Source of the DNA: Actinomyces viscosus
Lineage (GTDB): Bacteria; Actinomycetota; Actinomycetes; Actinomycetales; Actinomycetaceae
Reading direction: 5' to 3'
Length of the DNA stretch: 64,000 nt
Assembly: GCF_900637975.1 (NCBI RefSeq)
Contig: NZ_LR134477.1
Location: 2,232,001-2,296,000 of the forward strand
Shown here: positions 54,038-62,008 of the stretch, piece after piece
Layout of the letters: each line of letters starts with the position of its first letter
Position numbering within the stretch: position 1 is the stretch's first letter
The notes under the pieces: model-generated
The model's input: the letters and a program-made list of their open reading frames with translations, nothing else
Told to the model about the DNA's origin: nothing
The model's database searches: none
Made by a program: the position numbers and the translations under genes

Positions 54038-54550
54038 TCAGCTGCGGGGGTCGGCGTCGATGGCGCCCTGGACGTCGTCGAAGAGCAGGTTGGAGATCTC
54101 GACCTGGACCATCTCGACCTGGGGGACGTCGTGCAGGAGGAGCGGGTCGTCGGCGGAGGTCTGCAGGGCGAGCGTGCCGCAGCCGAAGAAGCGGTCGGTG
54201 ACGTCCTTGTCGAGCTGGATGTCTGAGATCCGGGTCAGGGGCAGGTCGTGGCCGACGCGGTTGAAGACGCCCGAGCGGGTGATGATGCGCTTGGTGGTGA
54301 CGGTGTAGGTGCGCGTGTACCACTGCAGCCACGGCACGAGCAGGAGCGGGATGCTCACGACGAGGACCACCACCCAGATCGCCAGGACTCCCCAGGGCTG
54401 CCAGGTGGCCGGGACCATGACCGAGGCGACGACGCCGACCACCAGCAGGAGGATCTCGACGACGAACCGCCACAGGAGGACCTTGATGTGGGTGTGCATG
54501 TGCCGCACCACGACCTCGTCGCGGCTCAGGAGCTTCTTCGACAGTGCCAT
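54038..54550 (-). CDS. membrane-anchored PH-domain protein (bPH2/YdbS-like)
   Basis: A 170-residue protein: a short cytoplasmic start (MALSKKLLSRDEVVVRHMHTHIKVL), two adjacent membrane helices (~30-80), then a bacterial PH domain with YTVTTKRIITRSGVFNRVGHDLPLTRISDIQL and the strand pattern CGTLALQTS. Start ATG 54550 is preferred over the longer frame to 54598, which has a Pro-rich beginning. Proteins of this type are small membrane-surface adaptors of unknown role. It ends by converging with ahpD, and shares a direction with the Tad genes upstream. Confidence 0.82.
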   Translation of the reverse strand: MALSKKLLSRDEVVVRHMHTHIKVLLWRFVVEILLLVVGVVASVMVPATWQPWGVLAIWVVVLVVSIPLLLVPWLQWYTRTYTVTTKRIITRSGVFNRVGHDLPLTRISDIQLDKDVTDRFFGCGTLALQTSADDPLLLHDVPQVEMVQVEISNLLFDDVQGAIDADPRS

Positions 54551-54640
54551 GGCCCCATCGTGCCAGGGTGCCGGGGGTTTGCGCACCCGAGCCGGCAACC
54601 CGGGCCGATAAGGCGCCCGGCCCGTCCGAGCAGGGGCCGT

Positions 54641-55929
54641 TCAACCGGTGAGCATGCTCATGCCGACCGAGGCGACGACCGGCGCGATCCCCAGGATGAC
54701 GAAGGCCGGCAGGTGGCAGGCGCCCAGCGGCAGGACGAGGCGGACCGCCAGGCGCTCGGCGGCCTCCTCGTCGCGGGCGTGCCTGCCCGCGCGCAGGCTC
54801 GCGGCCGTGGCCGCCAGGAGGGCGACCGGCGAGGCCCCGTCCTCCCAGCCGGGACGCAGACAGGACTCCAGGCGGGTGCGCCGACGGCGCCACTGCTCGT
54901 CGTCGGGAGCCTCCCAGGCCTCCTCCCAGTCGGCGCCCAGCAGCAGGGCCCGCCCCACGATGCCGGCGCCGTCCTCCTCCAGGGCCCGCCCCAGGGCGGT
55001 GAGCACCTCGGGGACCGAGGCCCCGGCGCTCAGGGCCGCGGCGGCCAGGTCCAGGACGAGGGCCTCGTCGACGACGTCGCCGTCGGCCGTCGCGGCGCGC
55101 ACGAAGCGCCTGGTCACCAGGTGCCCCACCACCATGAGGACGACGCCGAGAGCCCCCACGGCGCTGCCCACGCCGCCGTCGAGCAGGAGGGCCGCGGGGT
55201 CTGCGCCCACGAGCATCCCCAGTCCCAGGCCGACCGCGGGAAGGCAGGCCAGGAGCCGGGCGGTGGTCCGGGGACCGGCCAGGGCCGCCCGGCGGGAGGC
55301 CTCGGCGTGACCGGACTCGGCGACACCGCCGGCCACGGCCTGGAGGATGTCGGCCAGGGGCGCACCCAGGGCGGTCGACAGGCGGCAGGAGGCGATGGCT
55401 CCCGGCACCCCGGCGGCGGTGGCTCGTCGTTGCCGGCCCCGCCGCCCCCCCTGGCAGGCGGGCGCCAGTGCAGGTGGCCGTCGCGCAGGCGGGGAAGCCA
55501 GGAGCCGTGCTGGAGGTCCGCGAGCGCGTGCAGCGCGGGTGGGACGCCGTCGTCGTCGGGCTCGGATCCCTCGCCGAGTCCTGCGCGCTGGAGGGTACGC
55601 GTCCAGGCCCGCTGCGGAGTGGCGCCGGCGCGCAGGAGGCTGGCGACCTCGGTGAGCAGCAGCCCGAGGTCCGGCTCGGGAGATTCGGCCCGCCATGAGC
55701 GCAGGGCGCCGATCACTGCCTGAGGGGGCGATGCGCTGGAGCCGGCCTGCACGGCGCCCGCGCTCCGGCCGCGCGGCAGCCCGCGACGGGCCGGCAGCAG
55801 GAGCACGGCGGTGGCCAGCGCGACCAGGACCGCCGCGATCCAGGCGCCCGGCCCCGGAGGGCCGTCCACGAGGCCGGTCGCGGGCACGGTTGCGGGCAGG
55901 GGCCCAGTCATCAAGGCCGTCAAGGTCAT
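54641..55929 (-). pseudogene. TadB/TadC-type type II secretion membrane protein(s), frameshifted
   Basis: From ATG 55929 (overlapping the TadA stop by four bases) the frame encodes an N-terminal helix and the first half of a T2SF domain (LLLTEVASLLRAGATPQRAWTRTL). It then loses sense after 55450. The frame one base off continues with GAIASCRLSTALGAPLADILQAVAGGVA, two membrane helices and a second T2SF-like unit (DEALVLDLAAAALSAGASVPEVL to VVASVGMSML). The break is at seven C (55445-55451; G on the coding strand): eight would join the frames. The joined ~430-residue product would be a TadB-TadC fusion, the inner-membrane platform of a Tad pilus. Sequencing slip or true inactivation cannot be told apart here. 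Confidence 0.75.
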
Positions 55930-57200
55930 ATCGACCTCCTCACCTCCGGGCCTGCCGGGTCGGCCGACCCGGCGAGACCGAGGCGGGAGAGGGCCTGCGG
56001 ACCGATCCGGGCTCGCAGCGCCGGGGCCGCCGGGCCGAGGCCGAGGCGTCCGTCGTCATCCACACGGAGGGCCTCCTCACAGGTGAGAACCGTTCCGGCC
56101 GGCGTGGTCCCGCGTCGCAGCACCCCGATGGAGGCGACGTAGCGGCGCGCCCCGGAGGAACCGGCCTGCCGGCGCAGGTGGACGACGGCGTCGAGCGCGC
56201 TGGCGGCCTGGACGGCGACGGCCGCCTCATCGAGTCCCGCGAGCGCCCCCAGGGCGGTGAGGCGGGCGGGGACGTCGGCGGGCGAGTTGGCGTGGAGGGT
56301 GGCCCAGCCACCCTCGTGGCCTGTGTTGAGGGCGGTGAGGACGTCGCGAACCTCGGGGCCGCGGCACTCCCCCAGGACGATCCGGTCGGGCCGCATGCGC
56401 AGGGCGGTGCGTACCAGGGAGGTCATGGAGACCGCCCCGACGCCCTGGACGTTGGCGCCGCGCTCCTGGAGGTGGACGACGTGGGGGTGGTCGGGGCGCA
56501 GCTCGCTGGCCTCCTCGATGCACACGATGCGCTCGTCCTCCGGGACGAGCCCGAGCAGGGCCGCCAGCAGGGTGGTCTTGCCGGTTCCGGTGGCGCCGGT
56601 GACCAGGCAGCTGGCGCGGCCGGCCACGAGGGCGGTCAGGACGTCGTCGAGGCCGGGGGCGATGGTGCCGGCCTCGACCAGCTCGGCCAGGGTGAAGCCG
56701 CGGCGGCGCTTGGTGCGCAGGCTGATCAGGGTGCCGTCGGCGCTCAGGGGCGGCAGGACCGCGTTGAGGCGGGTGCCGTCGGGCAGGGTGGCGTCGACGA
56801 CGGGGCAGGCGTCGTCGAGACGCTTGTGGGCGGCGGCGGCCATGCGCACGGCCAGCGCCCGGACCCGGGGCTCGTCCATGGAGGCGCTGGGGACGGGTTC
56901 GAGTCCGTGTCCTCGGTCGATCCAGGTGCGGCCACCGCTGACGAGGACGTCCGTGACGCCATCGGTCTCGATGAGGGGCTGCAGGAGCGGCCCGGCGCCC
57001 TTGACGTCGGCGCGCACCCGCTCACCGAGGCGGGCCATGCCCACCTGGCCGGTGGCGGGATCGGCGGCAGCGTTGAGGGCCTGGTCCAGGCCGGCACCCC
57101 GTGCCAGGGCGCTGCGGACCCGGGCCAGCTCGGGGCCGTCGGGTCCCGGTGCCGTGGGTCGTCCGGTGTCACCGGGCGTATCGGGGCTCATCGGGACCAT
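55926..57200 (-). CDS. tadA: Tad/Flp pilus assembly ATPase
   Basis: A 424-residue hexameric ATPase of the VirB11/CpaF family. The N-terminal domain (~45-170, VTDVLVSGGRTWIDR) is followed by Walker A TGATGTGKTTLL (~210), Asp box (RIVCIEEASEL), Walker B (IVLGECRGPEV) and His box (TGHEGGWATLHANSP). It overlaps tadZ upstream by up to 13 bases and the TadB/C gene by four. It drives assembly of Flp-type pili; the matching pilin genes are not in the window. Confidence 0.88.
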   Translation of the reverse strand: MVPMSPDTPGDTGRPTAPGPDGPELARVRSALARGAGLDQALNAAADPATGQVGMARLGERVRADVKGAGPLLQPLIETDGVTDVLVSGGRTWIDRGHGLEPVPSASMDEPRVRALAVRMAAAAHKRLDDACPVVDATLPDGTRLNAVLPPLSADGTLISLRTKRRRGFTLAELVEAGTIAPGLDDVLTALVAGRASCLVTGATGTGKTTLLAALLGLVPEDERIVCIEEASELRPDHPHVVHLQERGANVQGVGAVSMTSLVRTALRMRPDRIVLGECRGPEVRDVLTALNTGHEGGWATLHANSPADVPARLTALGALAGLDEAAVAVQAASALDAVVHLRRQAGSSGARRYVASIGVLRRGTTPAGTVLTCEEALRVDDDGRLGLGPAAPALRARIGPQALSRLGLAGSADPAGPEVRRSI

Positions 57201-58246
57201 GGCTCACTCCCCCGCTCCTGGCCGCCGGCTCCTCCGCCGACCGGCTCCGGCCGGGGCGTCCCGGCGACGAGAACGCGGGCCAGCAGCTCTCGGGTCAGGG
57301 CGGTCGCGGCGCGCCGGGTGGCCGAGCGGGCCCGCACCGGGTCCTCCCCGAGGGCGAGGCGCTTGGTCAGGACCCGGTCGGTGGGGACGTGCCCCAGGAC
57401 CGGGCAGCCGGTGATGAGCTCGAGGTCCTCGGGGGCGACGTCCTCGCCGACCTGGCGCACCACGAGCCATACCGGCGGCGAGCCCGGGGCGTCGGCGGGC
57501 GCTGCGTCGCCGGGATGAGGGCCCCGCAGCCGCGGGGCGATGCTCTCCGCCGCGACGGCCGAGCGCAGGTCGAGACCGGTGAGGAGCAGGACCTTGGCGC
57601 CCGGCGGCGGGGGCGTCCCTCGGGGCAGGTCCACCAGGACGACGTCGTGCTCGGTGCGCATCGCCTTCAGGACCGCCTCCTCGCAGCCGGTTGGCCCGCC
57701 GCGGACGTCGGCGGTGAGCACCGGCATGGCATGCCACACGGGCAGGGCCCCGACCAGGTGCCCGGGCCGGAAGGCCGACTCCTCGGCCGGAAGGTCCGCC
57801 CAGCGCAGGCCGGTCAGCACGGCCTCACCGCACAGGAGGTCCAGGCCGCCGGCGGGGTCGAGGTCCATCATCGCCACCCGTCGGCCGGTCCGGCTCAGGG
57901 CCCACGCCAGGTGCAGCAGCAGCACACTGGCCCCCAGGCCCCCGCGAGCGCCGGTCAGGGCCAGAACCTGGGCCACGGCCGCCCCACCGGGCTGCGCGGG
58001 CTCATCCGCGGAAGGTCTCAGGGGAGGGAAGGTCACGTTCCGGCAGTCCCATGCCTGAGCCGGCCCCGCAGTCTCCCGCGCAGCCGTGTGCACCTCCCTC
58101 TGCGGTGTCCCGACCGTTTCCTCCAGTGCCTCCAGCTCTTCCACTGTCTCCACCGTCTTCTCCCGATTCTCCCGTGTCCTCGACGACTGCCTCCGCGGGC
58201 GCCTTCCCCGATCCGGCGTTCGGCGTCGGCTCGGCGCCGGTTTCAC
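57188..58246 (-). CDS. TadZ/CpaE-like (Ssd-like) MinD-superfamily protein
   Basis: A MinD/ParA-fold protein of about 280-350 residues. The deviant Walker A reads LTGARGGLGASVL, with MMDLDPAGGLDLL as switch I and DVVLVDLPRG as Walker B, as in CpaE/TadZ and the mycobacterial Ssd protein. TadZ marks the site of pilus assembly. The start is uncertain: GTG 58246, an internal GTG near the helical VETVEELEALEETVG segment, or GTG 58036. It is the first gene of the leftward tad group and divergent from the HAD gene, the same arrangement as in mycobacteria. Confidence 0.82.
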   Translation of the reverse strand: MKPAPSRRRTPDRGRRPRRQSSRTRENREKTVETVEELEALEETVGTPQREVHTAARETAGPAQAWDCRNVTFPPLRPSADEPAQPGGAAVAQVLALTGARGGLGASVLLLHLAWALSRTGRRVAMMDLDPAGGLDLLCGEAVLTGLRWADLPAEESAFRPGHLVGALPVWHAMPVLTADVRGGPTGCEEAVLKAMRTEHDVVLVDLPRGTPPPPGAKVLLLTGLDLRSAVAAESIAPRLRGPHPGDAAPADAPGSPPVWLVVRQVGEDVAPEDLELITGCPVLGHVPTDRVLTKRLALGEDPVRARSATRRAATALTRELLARVLVAGTPRPEPVGGGAGGQERGSEPWSR

Positions 58247-58511
58247 TCACCAGGGTGCGGACCCGCAGCCGGCAGCGCCCACCGACGTCGTCGGACCTGT
58301 GGAAACGGGTTGCAGAAACGGACCTGTGGCCTCTGGCCGCCCGCGGCCGTCCGCCGCAGGCGCCGAGGCGATGCTGACCCGGCTGATGACGCGGCTGATG
58401 ACCCAGCGGACGGAGCAGCGACGAGACGGCGATGGGACGGTGATGAGAAGTGATGAGACCTGTGGGCTCACACGCCTGACACCGCGGCCCGACTCATGAT
58501 GAGATGGGGTC

Positions 58512-59447
58512 ATGAGCGCGCAGGCCCGCGCAAGCGACCCCTCCCAACCAACAGTGACGTCAACAGCGACGCCGTCACCAGCCGCCTCGTCGGCTGCGCC
58601 CGCCGCCGTCTCCACGCCTGCCGGGCCCGCCGGGCATCGCGCAGCGGCCTACTTCGATCTGGACAAGACGATTCTGGCGACCTCGTCGACCTGGGCACTG
58701 GGCACCCCGATGCGACGCAGCGGCCTCATCTCCTCGCGGGCGCTGGCCTACGGGCTCGTCGCCCAACTCCCCTACCTTCTGGTCGGCGCCGGTACGCGGC
58801 AGTCGACCACCCTCATGGAGCACCTGGCCCTCATGTCCGCCGGCATCAGCCGCCGCGATCTGGTGGACGTCGTCGAGGGGGCGCTGGCCACGGCGATCGA
58901 GCCGGCCGTCTACGCCGAGGCCCTCGACCTCATCGAGGCTCACCACCGGGCCGGGCACGACGTCGTGGTCGTCTCGGCCTCGATCACCGAGATGGTCACC
59001 CCCATCGCCCGCCTCGTGGGAGCCGACCGCGCCGTGGCCACCCGCATGGAGGTCGGTGAGGACGGCCTGTTCACCGGGCGCATCGCCCGCTCCATGCTGC
59101 ACTCGGAGAAGGTGGTGGCGTTGCATGAGGACGCCGCCGCCCACGGCATCGACCCGGCCCGGAGCTGGGCCTACTCCGACTCCATCTCCGATGAGCCGAT
59201 GCTCAGTGCAGTCGGCCACCCCGTCGCGGTCAACCCAGATCGGGAGCTGCGGCGCATGGCCCAGGAGCGCGACTGGCCGGTGCGCGACTTCGCCCGGCCG
59301 GTGCGGCTGCGGCCGCGCTGGGAGCCTCCAACCCTGTCCACGCGGGCCTCCCTCATCGCCGGAGCGGCGGGAGTTCTCGCTGTCGGAGGCGCCGCCGCCT
59401 GGCTCGTCGCCCGCCGCGGGGCCCGCCGGGCCGTCGGCGCGGCCTGA
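58512..59447 (+). CDS. HAD-IB family phosphatase, SerB-like
   Basis: A 311-residue protein: an Ala/Ser/Thr/Pro-rich N-terminus (~1-42), HAD motif I YFDLDKTILATSSTWA (two catalytic Asp), motif II VVVSASITEMV, motif III Lys in HSEKVVAL, and motif IV YSDSISDEPML, then a C-terminal membrane helix (LIAGAAGVLAVGGAAAWLVA). The four motifs are complete, so it should be an active phosphatase. HAD-IB proteins next to a tadZ/ssd gene are conserved in actinobacteria. The substrate is not known; SerB-like by motif I only. Confidence 0.87.
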   Translation: MSAQARASDPSQPTVTSTATPSPAASSAAPAAVSTPAGPAGHRAAAYFDLDKTILATSSTWALGTPMRRSGLISSRALAYGLVAQLPYLLVGAGTRQSTTLMEHLALMSAGISRRDLVDVVEGALATAIEPAVYAEALDLIEAHHRAGHDVVVVSASITEMVTPIARLVGADRAVATRMEVGEDGLFTGRIARSMLHSEKVVALHEDAAAHGIDPARSWAYSDSISDEPMLSAVGHPVAVNPDRELRRMAQERDWPVRDFARPVRLRPRWEPPTLSTRASLIAGAAGVLAVGGAAAWLVARRGARRAVGAA

Positions 59448-59666
59448 GCCGTCCCTCGTCAGCGCCTCGTGGGGCCCTGACGTGTCACAGATGGCGACTT
59501 TTCAACACCGGACAAGCCCTCTCCCCCATCGACTGTTCCACATATGTACTGGTCAGAGCCTTGGCGGCAGGGTGGTCGGGGACCTCAGCGCCCTCCTCAC
59601 CGGCGGAAAAGTCGCCCATCGTGACACAAAGGACGGGTCAACGCCGCCCACATGGCGTCCGCCCAG

Positions 59667-60767
59667 TCACCCGGCGCGCCAGGTGCCCGCCTGGACCGCC
59701 CGACACAGGCGCTGAGCCTCCTGCACCCCCACGAGCACCGCCTCGGCCTGCCACACCACCCAGGCCACCACCCCCTCCATCGTCCCGGAGGCATAGGCTG
59801 CGGCGGCGTCGGCGTAGGCCGCCGGCACCCGCCCGGGATAAAGATCGCTGACCGCCGTGCCGGTCGGCTCGACCCCGTCGCGCACCAGGAGGTGACGCAC
59901 CAGCAGCCGCCCCACCGCGGCGTTGCCGGCCGTGAAGGGCCTGGCCGACAGCATCTCGGCGTGAACGATGGCGGCCCGCACCAGCGCCGGCGCCGACTCC
60001 AGGTCGATGAGCTCCACCAGCCCCGCCAGCCGCGCCGCCAGCTCCTCCCCCTGCGGCGCCGTCCCCGGACCGCCCTCCCGGGCACGCGCCCGCCCGGAGC
60101 GCGGCACGCCGACCTCCTCCAGCCCCACCTGGCCACCGGCCACCAGAGGCCCGACGACGTCACGGTGCAGCACGGCCAGCAGTGAGCGCGCCGGGGGCAC
60201 CACCGGTCTGCCCCGCCCCACCAGGTCTGGCATCCAGCCGACCAGACGGGCCCCGGCGCGCCACAGCCCGGCCACGGCGTCCAGGCTCGGGTCACCCGTG
60301 GCGGCCTCGGTCAGGGAGGCTGCGGCCACGTGCTCGCGCAGGACCTCGGCGGAGACCACTGCCCCCTCAACGCCACCTGAGGCGACAGCCCCCCGGATCG
60401 CCGCCTCGGCGCGGCCCTCACGCCACCGGCGCCGCAGGGCCTCGTTCCAGCGCAGCTCGGCGCAGGCCTCACGCACCGCCGCCTCGGCGGCGCGTACCCG
60501 CTCGTCGGCGGCCACCGTCCTCAACGCCTCCAGCGCAGGGGAGACAGAGGAAACCGCCCCGGCCGCCCCCGGTGCCCCGGGGGGCGACGCGGCAGATGCG
60601 GGACCGGCGCCCCCTGAGGCATCCGTTCCCACCGCCTCGGCGGAGGCGCCCTCCCCAGCATCCGACCGTCCGGTCGACACGCCGAGCCGTTCGGCCGTCA
60701 CCGCCCGGTCGTGTCTCCTCTGCCGTTTCGGCGCCCCGGCCGCGGACGGCCCGATCCCTACCGACAT
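59667..60767 (-). CDS. Fic-like protein with degenerate active site
   Basis: A ~366-residue protein. The central block VHAEMLSARPFTAGNAAVGRLLVRHLLV (~275-302) resembles the Fic motif HPFxxGNGRxxR, but the catalytic His is replaced by Arg, the second Gly by Ala, and the final Arg pair is altered. Helices around it match the Fic fold (RAAIVHAEML; LVELIDLESAPALV). ATG 60767 (MSVGIGPSAAG) is preferred; upstream the frame is Arg/Gly-rich without a good start. It has an Ala/Gly-rich N-terminal stretch. AMP transfer is unlikely; a binding or regulatory role is possible. Convergent with the HAD gene. Confidence 0.6.
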   Translation of the reverse strand: MSVGIGPSAAGAPKRQRRHDRAVTAERLGVSTGRSDAGEGASAEAVGTDASGGAGPASAASPPGAPGAAGAVSSVSPALEALRTVAADERVRAAEAAVREACAELRWNEALRRRWREGRAEAAIRGAVASGGVEGAVVSAEVLREHVAAASLTEAATGDPSLDAVAGLWRAGARLVGWMPDLVGRGRPVVPPARSLLAVLHRDVVGPLVAGGQVGLEEVGVPRSGRARAREGGPGTAPQGEELAARLAGLVELIDLESAPALVRAAIVHAEMLSARPFTAGNAAVGRLLVRHLLVRDGVEPTGTAVSDLYPGRVPAAYADAAAAYASGTMEGVVAWVVWQAEAVLVGVQEAQRLCRAVQAGTWRAG

Positions 60768-60972
60768 TCGCACCACGCACCCACTGTGGCACACCCCGAC
60801 GGCTGTCAACCACGGGCCGTCCCAGACTTCCCAGACCGCCTCAGACCTTGAGGACTCAGACCTCGGGGAAACCGCCCCGGGCCCGTACGGACCAGCCGCG
60901 AACCGGCCGCAAACCGGCCGTTGACCAGCCGCGAACCGACACAGACCGGGCACACCCCCTAGACTCAATCAG

Positions 60973-61914
60973 GTGAGTGACTCCCCCTCCCATAACCTCC
61001 CGGGCTCCGCCCCGCCGTCCGCGTCCTCGGGCCCGTCAGAGCAGGCTCCGCGCAGTCGTAGACCTGACTACATACTCACCGCCGTCGTCGGAGTCATCTT
61101 CGCCCCGAGCATCTCCGTCCTTCTGGGCCTGGCCGACGCCCCTCGGACCCCGGCCCTGCACACCGCCCTGCTGCTCGGCGCCATCCTGCTGGTCTCCTCG
61201 GCCGTCACCGCGCTGTTCGCCAACCGCTCCTCACTAGGCGCACTTGTTACGGGCCTGACCGCCCTGACCGCCCAGTCGATGGTCTTCATGGCTCCCATCC
61301 ATGCGTCCTCCTTGTCCGAGCTATGGCAGCGCAAGCTGATCAGCACCGGATTCATGCTCATCCTGGCGGGCCTGTGGCTCGGCGGCTCCTGGGGGATGCG
61401 CCTGGCCCGCCGCGCCGGCCACGCCCAGGGACACGCCGCCTTCCGGCTCACCGAGGCCGACCGGACCGTGGGCTCCACCCCGACGCCGCCGCCCTCGCGC
61501 CGGCGGGACCACCTCCTGTCCCTGCCCTGGGTGGTCGCCGGGCTGGCGCTCGCGGCCTTCCTGCTGCCCCGCTCCTACCTGCGGGCGGTCGCCCCAGGCA
61601 TCCAGACCGGGCCGCTGATGCTGGCAGCCGTGCTCGTCTCCTTCATCGCCCTGGCCGCGGCCGGCGCCTCGACGGCGCACTCCACTCTCGGTGCGCGCGT
61701 CACCGGCCCGGTTCTCATCCTTCTGGCGGTGCCGGCTCTCAGTGACGGTATGATCCCTGGCGGCCATCTGGTCTCCAGGCTCCTGCCTTACGGCCCGGAC
61801 GCCGTCGTGCTCGCCGCCATCGGCATCGAGCTCATGGCGATCGGCTGGGGAGCACATATGGCTCGCCGCCAGGGTCGCGCGAACGCGCTGGCCAGGTTGC
61901 GCTCCGGTGTCTGA
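60973..61914 (+). CDS. polytopic membrane protein of unknown function
   Basis: A 313-residue protein starting at GTG 60973 with about eight hydrophobic segments (first YILTAVVGVIFAPSISVLLGLA, last DAVVLAAIGIELMAIGWGAHM) and a cytoplasmic loop rich in Pro/Arg (~170-182). No family motif is recognised. It starts about 200 bases from the divergent Fic-like gene and is followed by a long secreted-looking or cytoplasmic low-complexity protein gene on the same strand, 94 bases on. Confidence 0.65.
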   Translation: MSDSPSHNLPGSAPPSASSGPSEQAPRSRRPDYILTAVVGVIFAPSISVLLGLADAPRTPALHTALLLGAILLVSSAVTALFANRSSLGALVTGLTALTAQSMVFMAPIHASSLSELWQRKLISTGFMLILAGLWLGGSWGMRLARRAGHAQGHAAFRLTEADRTVGSTPTPPPSRRRDHLLSLPWVVAGLALAAFLLPRSYLRAVAPGIQTGPLMLAAVLVSFIALAAAGASTAHSTLGARVTGPVLILLAVPALSDGMIPGGHLVSRLLPYGPDAVVLAAIGIELMAIGWGAHMARRQGRANALARLRSGV

Positions 61915-62008
61915 GGGTCCCATGCCCGCAGCCATGTCCTGAGGATGACCGAGCCCCTTCCGGCGTCCCCGCCCCTACTACTACCGTGTGCATGCGTAAG
62001 GAGACCTC

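Noticed and set aside
53700..54893. 397-residue minus-strand frame over ahpD and the PH-domain gene
   Set aside because: It is a shadow frame with Arg/Pro/Gly bias that crosses two real genes on opposite strands.
58002..58250. 82-residue open frame upstream of tadZ
   Set aside because: It overlaps the tadZ N-terminal region in another frame and is Gly/Ser/Asp-rich with no family features. It may be an alternative 5' frame but cannot be supported.
59667..60767. Fic toxin of a toxin-antitoxin pair
   Set aside because: The catalytic His is missing and no small antitoxin gene lies next to it.
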